Assembly: GCA_964551735.1 (NCBI GenBank)
Contig: CAZKEF010000007.1
Location: 62,001 to 126,000, forward strand
Source: DAOUAT01 sp964551735
Lineage (GTDB): Bacteria > Chloroflexota > Anaerolineae > CG2-30-64-16
Direction of reading: 5' to 3'
DNA: 64,000 bases
Shown here: positions 24,009-33,942 of the stretch, in pieces
Layout: the number at the start of each line of letters is the position of its first letter
Numbering within the stretch: position 1 is the stretch's first letter
Made by a program: the position numbers and the translations under genes
Notes under the pieces: model-generated
What the model was told of the DNA's origin: nothing
The model's database searches: none
The model's input: only the letters and a program-made list of their open reading frames with translations

Positions 24009-26138
24009 ATGCCCGACACACAGTACGCAACACGCAACACGCAACACGCAACCCAACAGACCTTTGCCCAAAAAGCCCTGGCCCGCGCGGCCGGGCTCGA
24101 TTACGTCGATATCGGCCAGATCGTGGACGCTCGGCCCGACATCGTGCTAAGCCACGACAACACTGCGGCCATCGCCCGGCTGTTCCGGAGCCTGGGCCGC
24201 GACCGGGTGTGCTGCCCGGAGCGGTTGGCGATCGCCCTGGATCACGCCGTGCCCGCGCCCACGGCCGAGCACGCGCAGAACCACGCCGAGATCCGCCGCT
24301 TCGTGGCCGAGCAGGGGATCGCGCACTTCTTCGACGCCGGCCGCGGCATCTGCCACCAGGTGCTCAGCGAGGAGGCGCTGGTGCTGCCCGGCCAGCTCAT
24401 CCTGGGGGCAGACAGCCACACCACTCACTTCGGCTGGCTGGGCGCGTTCGGCGCGGGCATCGGCCGCAGCGAGGTCGCCGCGCTCTGGGCCACCGGCGAG
24501 CTCTGGCTGCGCGTGCCCGAGACCATCCGGGTGGATCTGACCGGCAGCCTGCGGCCGGGGGTCACGGCCAAGGACCTGGGCCTGTGGCTGCTCAAGCTGC
24601 TCGGCCCCGAGGCGGGCATCTACCGGGCCATCGAGATCGGCGGGCCGGGGCTGCGGGCGCTGAGCATCGAAAGCCGCATGGTGCTCCCCAACCTCCTGGC
24701 CGAGTCGGGCGCGAAGGGCGTCTACCTGGAGCCGGACGAGGCGGTGTTCGGGTGGCTGGCCCGACCGCCAGGCGGCATGATTTGTCATTCTGAGCGGGTG
24801 AACCACTCAAAGTCAGTTACGGCAAGACCCCAGCGAAGAATCTCGTGGCACCGGCCGAGATGCTTCGCTGATCGTTCGTCGCACCGCACCCTGGCTGGCC
24901 GACCCGCTCAGCATGACAATGAGGAGTGGCGGGCGCAAATCGCCGCGCTCGCGCTCTACCCCGACCCGGACGCGGCCTACATTGCGCGCTACACCGTGGA
25001 CCTGGCCGCGCTGGAGCCTGCCGTGGCCGTGCCGCACAACCCGGCCAGCGTCGTGCCGCTGTCGCACGTGGCCGGCACGCGCGTCCACCAGGCGTTCATC
25101 GGCACCTGCACCAACGGCCGGCTGGAGGATCTGGCGGCCGCGGCCGCGGCCCTGCGCGGGCCGGACGGGCAGGTGCGCCGCGTTGCGGCCGGCACGCGGC
25201 TGCTGGTCATCCCGGCCTCGAGCCGGGTGCTGCAGGACGCGCTGGCCGCGGGCTACATTCAAACCTTCCTGGAAGCCGGCGCCATGCTCGGCACACCCGG
25301 CTGCGGCCCGTGCATGGGCAACCACCTGGGCATCCCGGCCGTGGGCGAGACCGTCATCAGCAGCGCCAACCGCAACTTCCGCGGCCGCATGGGCAACCCC
25401 GACGCCCAGATCTACCTGGCCAGCCCCGCCGTCGTCGCCGCCAGCGCGGTGCTGGGGCGGATCGCGGGCGTGGAAGAATTACCGGACTGGAGTCGAGGCT
25501 TTTGCCGGCCTACTGCTTCACCCACGAAGCCGGCTAACCCTACAGGGGGCTATCGCACAGCCCCGATTCCGGAACACAAGGATGCACCCAATACGCAACA
25601 CGCAACACGCAACACGCCTCACGCCCCATCGTCCATCGGCCATCGAACATCGAACATCCTCTCCGGCCGCGCCTGGGTCTACGGTGACGATGTCAACACC
25701 GACGTCATCTTCCCCGGCAAATACACCTACACCATTAAGGAAGAAGCCGAGATGGCCCGGCATGCGCTGGAGGATCTGGATCCGGCCTTTGCGGCCAACG
25801 TGCGTCCGGGCGACATCATCGTGGCCGGCCGGAACTGGGGCTGCGGCTCCAGCCGTGAGCAGGCCGTCACAAGCTTGCGCGGCGCAGGGATTCGGGTTAT
25901 CATTGCCGCGTCCTTCGCAAGGATCTATTTCCGAAACGCTGTCAACAACGGCCTCCTCCCCATCGTCTGCCCCGAGGCGGTTGCAGCCATCCAGCCTGAA
26001 GAACACGTCACCGTTGACCTGGGCCGCTGCGTCGTGCGCTGCGCCGCGGGCGAATTCCCGTTTCCGCCGTTCTCCGCGTCGGTCGCGGCCATTTTGGACG
26101 CGGGCGGATTGCTGCCGATGATAAAACGTGATGCGTGA
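24009..26138 (+). CDS. Homoaconitase, large and small subunits fused
   Basis: 709 residues. Residues 1-about 500 are the LeuC-like large subunit: SHTTHFGWLGAFGAG, and 4Fe-4S Cys in TCTNG (about 366) and GCGPCMGNH (about 431, 434). Residues from about 555 are the LeuD-like swivelling small subunit (YGDDVNTDVIFPGKY, NWGCGSSREQ). LysT/LysU homologues are normally separate genes. The linker is made of a family 2 palindrome plus ACGCAAC and CATCGAA heptamers. A 136-bp family 1 element is inserted in frame in the large subunit (24783-24918). The N-terminus is also heptamer-coded (TQYATRNTQHAT). Start chosen after AAGGAAG. Confidence 0.9.
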   Translation: MPDTQYATRNTQHATQQTFAQKALARAAGLDYVDIGQIVDARPDIVLSHDNTAAIARLFRSLGRDRVCCPERLAIALDHAVPAPTAEHAQNHAEIRRFVAEQGIAHFFDAGRGICHQVLSEEALVLPGQLILGADSHTTHFGWLGAFGAGIGRSEVAALWATGELWLRVPETIRVDLTGSLRPGVTAKDLGLWLLKLLGPEAGIYRAIEIGGPGLRALSIESRMVLPNLLAESGAKGVYLEPDEAVFGWLARPPGGMICHSERVNHSKSVTARPQRRISWHRPRCFADRSSHRTLAGRPAQHDNEEWRAQIAALALYPDPDAAYIARYTVDLAALEPAVAVPHNPASVVPLSHVAGTRVHQAFIGTCTNGRLEDLAAAAAALRGPDGQVRRVAAGTRLLVIPASSRVLQDALAAGYIQTFLEAGAMLGTPGCGPCMGNHLGIPAVGETVISSANRNFRGRMGNPDAQIYLASPAVVAASAVLGRIAGVEELPDWSRGFCRPTASPTKPANPTGGYRTAPIPEHKDAPNTQHATRNTPHAPSSIGHRTSNILSGRAWVYGDDVNTDVIFPGKYTYTIKEEAEMARHALEDLDPAFAANVRPGDIIVAGRNWGCGSSREQAVTSLRGAGIRVIIAASFARIYFRNAVNNGLLPIVCPEAVAAIQPEEHVTVDLGRCVVRCAAGEFPFPPFSASVAAILDAGGLLPMIKRDA
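24019..24052 (+). repeat. Heptamer array ACGCAAC in homoaconitase N-terminus
   Basis: About five units, read TQYATRNTQHAT. Confidence 0.9.
24783..24918. repeat. Palindromic family 1, complete copy in frame inside homoaconitase
   Basis: 136 bp from TGTCATTCTGAGCGGGTG to GACCCGCTCAGCATGACA; encodes about 45 extra residues without a stop. Confidence 0.92.
25488..25571. repeat. Palindromic family 2 in the homoaconitase linker
   Basis: GGAGTCGAGGC...GCCGGC...GCCGGCTAACCC...CCCCGATTCC; diverged arms, same general layout as 15258-15340. Confidence 0.75.
25590..25659 (+). repeat. Heptamer arrays ACGCAAC then CATCGAA in the homoaconitase linker
   Basis: ACGCAAC-type units (25590-25625) followed by CATCGTC, CATCGGC, CATCGAA, CATCGAA (25627-25654). 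Confidence 0.88.
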
Positions 26139-26152
26139 TGCGTGGTGCGTGA
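26126..26152. repeat. Heptamer array CGTGATG/CGTGGTG at the homoaconitase stop
   Basis: Reverse orientation of the ACGCANY family, covering the last codons and stop. Confidence 0.8.
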
Positions 26153-26171
26153 GTGCAGAGAAAGCCGCTTA

Positions 26172-26289
26172 TGTCATGCTGAGCGGGTCTACGACTCAAG
26201 GTCAGTTGCAGCGAAGCATCTCGCTCCGAGACTCTTCGCTAGAATTGTGCCGTCAACAGCGTTTCGTCGTTAACCCGCTCAGAGTGACA
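26172..26289. repeat. Palindromic family 1, complete copy before homoisocitrate dehydrogenase
   Basis: 118 bp, TGTCATGCTGAGCGGGT to ACCCGCTCAGAGTGACA. Confidence 0.9.
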
Positions 26290-26320
26290 GAGAAAATCCA
26301 GGGTGAATCAGGACAAGCCA

Positions 26321-27400
26321 ATGCCAACCATCTGCTTAATCCCCGGCGACGGTGTCGGACGGGAAGTCATCCCCGCGGCCGCGCGGGTGCTGGCCGGCGT
26401 GCTGCCAACTGCGCGCTTCATCGAAGCCGACGCCGGCTGGGACTGCTTCCTCCGCCGCGGCACGGCCCTGCCCAACGAGACCCTGGCTGCCGTGGCTGCG
26501 GCGGACGGGACGCTGTTCGGAGCGACGCAGTCACCGACGACAGGGGAGGTGTCAGGCTACCGCTCGCCTATCCTGGCCCTGCGCCAGCGCTTCGACCTCT
26601 ACGCCAACCTGCGGCCGACGGCCCAACCGGTTCCGGGCGGTTGGCCGATTGACCTGCTCATCGTCCGCGAAAACACCGAGGGCCTCTACAGCGGCCGCGA
26701 GCGCTGGGAGGATCCTGACACTGCCATCGCCGAACGCGTCATCACCCGCGCCGCCAGCGAACGCATCGCGCGAGTCGCGTTTGAGAACGCAATCTTGCGC
26801 CATAGACAGCGCGCACCAGCTTCCAGCTTCCAGCTTCCAACCGTGACCATCGTCCACAAAGCCAACGTCCTCAAGCTCACCGACGGCCTGTTCCGCGAGA
26901 GCTGCCTGGCCGTGGCGCGGGACTATCCCGATGTGCAGGTCGAAGAGCTACTGGTGGACGCGGCGGCGATGTGGCTGGCGAAAGACCCGGCCCGGTTCGA
27001 TGTCATCGTGACCACCAACCTGTTCGGTGACATCCTCTCCGACCTGGCCGCGGGGTTGGCGGGCGGGCTGGGCGTGGCGCCGTCGGCCAACGTGGGTGCG
27101 GGGCGGGTCGCGGTGTTTGAGCCGGTGCACGGCAGCGCGCCCGATATCGCGGGCCAGGGCATCGCCAACCCGGCCGGCGCGATTCTCTCGGCCGCCATGC
27201 TGCTGGATCACCTGGGCGAGGCCGCAGCCGCGGGGCGCGTCCGCTGCGCCGTGCGTACGACGGTCGCATCCGGCATGGCCACGCCTGACCTGGGTGGGCA
27301 GGCTACTACGAATCAGGTGACGGATGCCATCATCGCGCATATCTCAGACGCTCGACTGCTCCAAAATGGAGCATTGTTTCAACGCGGCGATTTGGAATAG
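26321..27400 (+). CDS. hicdh: Homoisocitrate dehydrogenase
   Basis: 359 residues. Beta-decarboxylating dehydrogenase family: LIPGDGVGREV at the N-terminus, RENTEGLYSG (the substrate loop of homoisocitrate/isocitrate-type enzymes), VHKANVLKLTDGLF, DIVV-type metal site (FDVIVTTNLFGDILSDLAA) and HGSAPDIAGQGIANP. It yields 2-oxoadipate. ATG 26321 has AGGA about 8 bases upstream; a GTG 18 bases earlier is possible. Residues coded by CCAGCTT heptamers (APASSFQLP) interrupt the region just before VTIVHKAN, in frame. Confidence 0.92.
   Translation: MPTICLIPGDGVGREVIPAAARVLAGVLPTARFIEADAGWDCFLRRGTALPNETLAAVAAADGTLFGATQSPTTGEVSGYRSPILALRQRFDLYANLRPTAQPVPGGWPIDLLIVRENTEGLYSGRERWEDPDTAIAERVITRAASERIARVAFENAILRHRQRAPASSFQLPTVTIVHKANVLKLTDGLFRESCLAVARDYPDVQVEELLVDAAAMWLAKDPARFDVIVTTNLFGDILSDLAAGLAGGLGVAPSANVGAGRVAVFEPVHGSAPDIAGQGIANPAGAILSAAMLLDHLGEAAAAGRVRCAVRTTVASGMATPDLGGQATTNQVTDAIIAHISDARLLQNGALFQRGDLE
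26816..26842 (+). repeat. Heptamer array CCAGCTT in homoisocitrate dehydrogenase
   Basis: Three perfect units plus CCAACC, in frame. Confidence 0.92.
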
Positions 27401-27463
27401 AGGCTTCAGCCGGGTGGGTGGTTGACGCGCACATCAATGAGACCGGCTAAAGCCTCGATTCCG
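27394..27463. repeat. Palindromic family 2 after homoisocitrate dehydrogenase
   Basis: GGAATAGAGGCTTCAGCCGG ... GACCGGCTAAAGCCTCGATTCC; overlaps the gene's stop codon. Confidence 0.88.
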
Positions 27464-27524
27464 AAGCAGTATGCAACACCTGGGGCTCCGCTCGATGGAC
27501 TGCAATTTGAGAACGAGGTGCATC

Positions 27525-28667
27525 ATGACAGCATCATCCCAAGACATCATCGCCAGGGGCCTGCGCCTGCTGCGCGAGCAGATCGAAATCCCCTCCCCCT
27601 CCGGCGAGGAGCGGCCGGCCGTCGAGCACCTGGTCGGCTGGCTATGCGACCACGGCTTCGCCGCGCACCGCGACGCGGCAGGCAACGCGGTCGGCGTACT
27701 GCAGGGGCCAGGGGCCAGGGGTCAGGCATCAGACGTCAGGGGTCAGACGCCAGACGCCGACACGCAATACGCAGTACGCAATACGCAGGAAATCCTCCTC
27801 CTCGGCCACATTGACACCGTGCGCGGGTTCCCGCGCGTGGTCGAGCGCGCGGGCCGGCTCTACGGCCGCGGCGCGGTGGATGCCAAGGGGCCGCTGGCCG
27901 CGTTCGCTGCAGCGGCTGCACTGGTGGGACCGCGGCCTGGCTGGCGCATTGTTGTTGCGGGGGCGGTGGAAGAGGAATCGGCAAGCTCAAAGGGCGCGCG
28001 GCATCTGGCTGGCCGGCGCAAACCGGACATGGTGGTGATCGGTGAGCCGACGGGCTGGCAGCGGATGGCGTTGGGCTACAAGGGCCGCCTCCTGGCCGAT
28101 GTGGAATTCCAGCGCATGATGAGCCACACGGCCGGGCCGGCCGCCAGCGCACCGGAGATGGCCTTCGCGTACTGGCGGCGGGTGCAGGGGTTGGTGGAAG
28201 AACTGAACACCGGCCGGGAACGGATCTGGGAGCAGGTGCAGCCGTCGCTCCAGCACTTCGCGTCCGGCGACGACGGCATGTTGGAGACCGCGGACTTGCG
28301 CATGGGATTCAGGCTGCCGGAGAGCCTCGCGCCGGAGGCCTTCAAACGGCTACTGATCAGCGTGGACGGCCAGGGCACGTTCCGGTTCAGCGGCGAAGAA
28401 CATGCCTACCGGGCTGAGAAGAACACGCCGCTGGTGCGAGCCTTCGTCGCCGCCGTGCGCGGTCAGGGCGGCGTCCCCAACTTCCTACTGAAAACCGGCA
28501 CCTCCGACATGAACGTGGTCGGCCCGGCCTGGGGCTGCCCCATCCTGGCCTACGGCCCCGGCGACAGCAGCCTGGACCACACGCCGGAGGAGCACGTGGA
28601 AATCGCCGAGTGGCTGCGAGGGGTCGAGGTGCTGGCCGACGCGCTGCGACGGATCACGGCCGCGTGA
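27525..28667 (+). CDS. lysK: LysK, [LysW]-lysine hydrolase (M20 metallopeptidase)
   Basis: 380 residues from the ATG with GAGGTG 6 bases upstream. It releases free lysine from LysW, the last step. M20 motifs: LLGHIDTVRGFP, GAVDAKGPLAAF, AVEEESASSKGAR, VIGEPTGW and the C-terminal metal ligand region LDHTPEEHVEIAEW. An in-frame insertion near residue 60 (GPGARGQASDVRGQTPDADTQY) consists of CAGGGGC, GTCAGAC and ACGCAAT heptamers. Ends convergently 19 bases from the FAH gene. Confidence 0.94.
   Translation: MTASSQDIIARGLRLLREQIEIPSPSGEERPAVEHLVGWLCDHGFAAHRDAAGNAVGVLQGPGARGQASDVRGQTPDADTQYAVRNTQEILLLGHIDTVRGFPRVVERAGRLYGRGAVDAKGPLAAFAAAAALVGPRPGWRIVVAGAVEEESASSKGARHLAGRRKPDMVVIGEPTGWQRMALGYKGRLLADVEFQRMMSHTAGPAASAPEMAFAYWRRVQGLVEELNTGRERIWEQVQPSLQHFASGDDGMLETADLRMGFRLPESLAPEAFKRLLISVDGQGTFRFSGEEHAYRAEKNTPLVRAFVAAVRGQGGVPNFLLKTGTSDMNVVGPAWGCPILAYGPGDSSLDHTPEEHVEIAEWLRGVEVLADALRRITAA
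27702..27788 (+). repeat. Heptamer arrays CAGGGGC, GTCAGAC and ACGCAAT in lysK
   Basis: Three different period-7 families back to back, all read in frame (GARGQASDVRGQ..., then DTQYAVRNTQ). Confidence 0.9.
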
Positions 28668-28687
28668 CGCAATCCGGCGGATTGCGT
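28667..28687. terminator. Shared inverted repeat between convergent lysK and FAH genes
   Basis: ACGCAATCC-GGC-GGATTGCGT, 9-bp perfect arms overlapping both stop codons. A bidirectional 3' hairpin without T-run. Confidence 0.5.
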
Positions 28688-29577
28688 TACAACACATCCG
28701 CCCGGCAGGTGTTGGTCAGCGCGCCGATCCCCTCGATCGTTACCGTGACCACATCACCATCGCGCAGGTAACGCGGCGGTTTGCGATAGTGGCCCACGCC
28801 GGGCGGCGTACCGGTGAGGATGATGTCGCCGGGCAGCAGCGTGAACGCACGGGACAGGAACTCGATCAGCGCCGGGATGCGGAAGATGAGCTGGTCGGTG
28901 CGCGAATTCTGCACCGTCTCCCCGTTCACTTCGCAGCGGATCGGCAGCCCATATGGCTCGGAGATCTCGTCAGGGGTAACGATCCACGGGCCCAGCGGGC
29001 AAAAGGTGTCGAACGACTTGGCGCGCACCCACTGGCCATCCGTCTCCTGCAGGTCGCGCGCGGTGACGTCGTTCGCGCAGGTGTAGCCAAACACATAATC
29101 GTACGCATCGGCCGCCTTGACTCGCCGCGTCCGCCGACCGATCACCACCGCCAGCTCCGCCTCGAAGTCAATCTTATCCGACAGCGCCGGCTCCCAGCAA
29201 ATCGCATCCTCGGGGCCGATCACGCTGGTGGGCATCTTGGCAAACAGCACGGGCCGCTCCGGCGGCTTGCGGCCCCCCTCCAGCACGTGGTCCAGGTAGT
29301 TCAGGCCGATGGCGCAGATCTTCGACGGCTGCACCGGCGCTTCGAGTTTGACCGACGCCAACGGCCGGCCGAACGCGGCCGCGTCGGGCCGTGCCAGGCC
29401 CTCCCCCAGCCGGGTCCACATAGCCGGCCCGGCCTCAATCAAATCGCGCATCGTGGACCAGGCCGGCCGCTGACCTGTCAACGCCTGCTGGACTGCGGTG
29501 ACATCAACCACCTGGTCGCCGCCTACGAGCGCCCCCAGCCGGGGCCGGCTATCATCGAAGAACGTCAGTAAACGCAT
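28687..29577 (-). CDS. Fumarylacetoacetate hydrolase family protein
   Basis: 296 residues, ATG 29577 with GGAGGA just upstream. FAH fold: ICAIGLNYLDHVLEGG, FAKMPTSVIGP, the metal acids in DFEAELAVVIG, FGYTCANDVTARDLQ, and TGTPPGVGHY. Such enzymes hydrolyse or decarboxylate acylpyruvates or act on ring-cleavage products; the exact substrate cannot be read here. No pathway neighbours support one route. Opposite strand to the lysine operon. Confidence 0.9.
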   Translation of the reverse strand: MRLLTFFDDSRPRLGALVGGDQVVDVTAVQQALTGQRPAWSTMRDLIEAGPAMWTRLGEGLARPDAAAFGRPLASVKLEAPVQPSKICAIGLNYLDHVLEGGRKPPERPVLFAKMPTSVIGPEDAICWEPALSDKIDFEAELAVVIGRRTRRVKAADAYDYVFGYTCANDVTARDLQETDGQWVRAKSFDTFCPLGPWIVTPDEISEPYGLPIRCEVNGETVQNSRTDQLIFRIPALIEFLSRAFTLLPGDIILTGTPPGVGHYRKPPRYLRDGDVVTVTIEGIGALTNTCRADVL

Positions 29578-29606
29578 GAGTCCTCCACGGTTATGAGTAA
29601 ATCCCT

Positions 29607-29668
29607 GGAATCGAGGCTTCAGCCGGTCTATCCAGATAACGAGCATGACCGGTAAAGCCTCGATTCCA
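29607..29668. repeat. Palindromic family 2, complete copy
   Basis: GGAATCGAGGCTTCAGCCGGT ... ACCGGTAAAGCCTCGATTCCA, near-perfect arms, intergenic. Confidence 0.92.
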
Positions 29669-29737
29669 GTTGTTGCGGAGTGAGCATCCTCAGATTCAAA
29701 CGGTTTTGCCTCTCCTGCCGCCTGTCTCCTGACCCCT

Positions 29738-30390
29738 TCACCCAAACACCAACGCCACCCGCACGATCCGCCGACTGGTCTTCTCCAGGCCCAGTTCGGC
29801 CAACAGTTCATCGGGCCGGCCGGTCGCGCCGGGCTCGGCGCGCATGACCACCTCGAACGCGTGCCCCAGATCGCACGGCCCCGCGTAGGTCAGCGCCTGC
29901 ACTAGCGGACGGAGGTCGTAGCGCCCCATCTCCTTGCCCTTGCGCCGCGCGCGCCACGCCTCCGGCCGCGCCAGGAACGCGCTCAGCCGGGCCGCGAAGG
30001 CCTCCGGGGGCTCGTCTACCTCGACCTCGACACGGTACGTGGCCCCGCACACCTGCGATTGCAGCGACGGCGCCTCGCGCGGGATCGGCGTCGCATGATA
30101 GGGCCGGATGCCGGGCGGCAGCGCGGCGGTCAGGCGGGCCAGGAAATCCGCCGGCTCCAGCGCCTCGTTCAGGAAGACATCGGCCAGCTCCGCCTGCCCG
30201 GTGAACCCCACCGGCAGCGCGGCCGCGAACTGGAGCCGCGGCTGCGGGTTGAAGCCCTGGGTGTACGCCAGCGGCAGCCGCGCCCGGCGGATGGCCCGCT
30301 CCCACGCGCGGTGCATGTCGAGATGGCCGACGTATTTCACGACGTCGTCGGTGGCGAAGGTAACGCGCATACGTTGAGTGTAGGTTTCAT

Positions 30391-30394
<4 letters not shown>
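29738..30394 (-). CDS. TIGR03936 family protein (DUF2344)
   Basis: 218 residues. Start overlaps the radical SAM stop (ATGA), so translation is coupled. Motifs RMRVTFATDDVVKYVGHLDM, ERAIRRARLPLAYTQGFNPQP and LQFAAALPVGF identify the DUF2344/TIGR03936 family, which in many bacteria is adjacent or fused to the TIGR03960 radical SAM protein. The biochemical role is unknown; the pair probably works together. Confidence 0.88.
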
Positions 30395-32376
<1,982 letters not shown>

Positions 32377-32392
32377 GATGACTCTCCGGTTG

Positions 32393-32411
32393 CTTGCCCG
32401 GCCGGGGCAAG
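32393..32411. other. Hairpin in the 5' region of the radical SAM gene
   Basis: CTTGCCC-GGCCG-GGGCAAG, 7-bp arms 17 bases upstream of the start codon. Adjacent to a tRNA T-arm-like sequence (GGGTTCGAGCCCC on the minus strand, about 32413-32428). Confidence 0.4.
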
Positions 32412-32480
32412 GCGGGGCTCGAACCCGCTAACAGATTTGGTGTGGCCTGGATTGTACCATGAGGGCGGGTTGCCGACAAT

Positions 32481-32509
32481 TTGACAGCCTGCCCCTTCAT
32501 CCGTATAAT
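32481..32509 (+). promoter_or_regulatory. Promoter of tRNA-Glu
   Basis: Perfect TTGACA (32481-32486), 17-nt spacer, perfect TATAAT (32504-32509), 13 bases before the mature tRNA. Confidence 0.85.
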
Positions 32510-32522
32510 CGCTTTTGTTCGT

Positions 32523-32598
32523 GGCGGATTCGTCTAGGGGCCTAGGATATCGCCCTCTCAAGGCGGAGACACGGGTTCGAATCCCGTATCCGCTACCA
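32523..32598 (+). tRNA. tRNA-Glu (anticodon CTC)
   Basis: 76 nt including encoded CCA. Acceptor GGCGGAT/ATCCGCT (with a G-U first pair), D arm TCGTCTAGGGGCCTAGGA as in bacterial tRNA-Glu, anticodon stem CGCC/GGCG with loop CTCTCAA (anticodon CTC), T arm CGGGTTCGAATCCCG. Confidence 0.95.
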
Positions 32599-32607
32599 CA
32601 CCGGAAA

Positions 32608-32637
32608 GCCCTGGGAATTGCTTCCCAGGGCATTTTT
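32608..32637 (+). terminator. Intrinsic terminator after tRNA-Glu
   Basis: GCCCTGGGAATTGCTTCCCAGGGC followed by ATTTTTG; 9-bp stem plus T-run. Confidence 0.88.
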
Positions 32638-32655
32638 GTACCAGCAAAGGAACCC

Positions 32656-33297
32656 ATGTCCGAACCGCTCACCCGCGTCCTACTGATCCGGCATGGCATC
32701 AACGACTACGTCAAAACCGGCAAGCTGGCTGGCCGGCTTCCGGGCGTCCATCTGAACGCTGAGGGGCAAGAACAGGCCCAGGCGTTGGCCGAGCGCTTGA
32801 GCGCCGCGACCATCGCCGCCATCTATAGCAGCCCGCTGGAACGGACCCGCGAGACCGCAGCACCGCTGGCCGGCCGGTTGGGCCTGCCGGTTCAAATGCT
32901 GGACGACCTGCTGGAAAGCGATTGCGGCGAGTGGGCTGGCCAGGCCATCGCAGAACTTAACCAAACCGATCTCTGGCGCCAGATCCAGATCTGCCCCAGC
33001 ACGGCGCGATTCCCCGGTGGCGAGAGCCAGGCCGAGATCCAGGCGCGCATGGTGCGGGCCATCGAAACGCTGCGCTCGGCCCATCCGGGCCAGACGGTCG
33101 CCGCCGTGTCGCACAGCGATCCCATCAAGTTGGCTCTGGCGTTCTACATGGGCCTGCCGCTCGACCTGTACCAACGGCTGGAGATCGCGCCGGGCTCCAT
33201 CAGCGAGCTGGCCTTCACGTCGCTGCGTCCCATGCTGGCCCGCCTGAACGACTGCGCCCATGTACCGCCGCCCCCAAATGCCGCGCCCACACAGTGA
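32656..33297 (+). CDS. Histidine phosphatase family protein (phosphoglycerate mutase-like, TIGR03848-like)
   Basis: 213 residues from the ATG with AAAGGA upstream; longer upstream reading runs through the tRNA and is not real. Catalytic LIRHGIND (phospho-His), YSSPLERTRETA, proton donor Glu in DLLESDCGEW, and second His in VSHSDPIK. First gene of a phosphatase/DUF3090/SCO1664 trio known from Actinobacteria; the physiological substrate is unknown. Gap of 46 bases to the next gene. Confidence 0.9.
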   Translation: MSEPLTRVLLIRHGINDYVKTGKLAGRLPGVHLNAEGQEQAQALAERLSAATIAAIYSSPLERTRETAAPLAGRLGLPVQMLDDLLESDCGEWAGQAIAELNQTDLWRQIQICPSTARFPGGESQAEIQARMVRAIETLRSAHPGQTVAAVSHSDPIKLALAFYMGLPLDLYQRLEIAPGSISELAFTSLRPMLARLNDCAHVPPPPNAAPTQ

Positions 33298-33343
33298 ACA
33301 AAGTGCACTTGGCATTTTTCCGCTTTCTGAGTAAGATAACGCC

Positions 33344-33934
33344 ATGAACGACAAACCCCTGACTTTCTCTGGCCTCTCGCATTTCGAGAACGACGATGTC
33401 TACCTGGTGAACCGGATCACCGCGGGCGCCGTGGGCGACCGGGGTAATCGTGTCTTCATTTTGCAGGCCCACCTCGGCGCGGAGCCGGTGTCGTGGGTGA
33501 TCGCCAAAGAACAGGCCCTGGCGCTCAGCCGGACGATCCCGCAATTGCTGGCCGATATCCGGACCGAGTTCCCGGAGCTGGCCGAGCCGCTGTTGCCCAC
33601 GACGCCCAACCTGGCCCTCAGCGAGCCGCTGCAACCGCAGTTTCGCGTGGGTAGCCTGGGGGTAGGCTATGATCGGATGCACGACCTGGTGGTGCTCACC
33701 CTGGTGGACGCGGCCGCGTTTGAGCCGCGCGAAGAGGACCTGGATAACCTCGAAGACCCGATGTACTACGTCTACACCACGCGGGGACAGGCGCTGCTCC
33801 TGGGCAGGCAGGCCGAGAAAGTGGTTGCGGCCGGACGCCCGCTCTGCCCCCACTGCGGCGACCCGATGGACGATTTCGGCCATTTCTGCCACCCGGCCAC
33901 TGCCAACGGCCGCGGCATGACCTATCTGCACTGA
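33344..33934 (+). CDS. DUF3090 family protein
   Basis: 196 residues. FILQAHLGAEPVSWVIAKEQ, LRF-type beta core (FRVGSLGVGYDRMHD) and C-terminal zinc-ribbon-like CPHCGDPMDDFGHFCHPATANG match the DUF3090/TIGR03847 family. Lies between a histidine phosphatase and a PI3/4-kinase-like SCO1664 protein, 8 bases before the latter, so they form an operon. Function unknown; the zinc site could be structural. Confidence 0.9.
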   Translation: MNDKPLTFSGLSHFENDDVYLVNRITAGAVGDRGNRVFILQAHLGAEPVSWVIAKEQALALSRTIPQLLADIRTEFPELAEPLLPTTPNLALSEPLQPQFRVGSLGVGYDRMHDLVVLTLVDAAAFEPREEDLDNLEDPMYYVYTTRGQALLLGRQAEKVVAAGRPLCPHCGDPMDDFGHFCHPATANGRGMTYLH

Positions 33935-33942
33935 AGGGATCA

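Noticed and set aside
32515..32655. N-terminal extension of the histidine phosphatase upstream of 32656
   Set aside because: It would translate through tRNA-Glu and its terminator; the ATG at 32656 has its own ribosome binding site.
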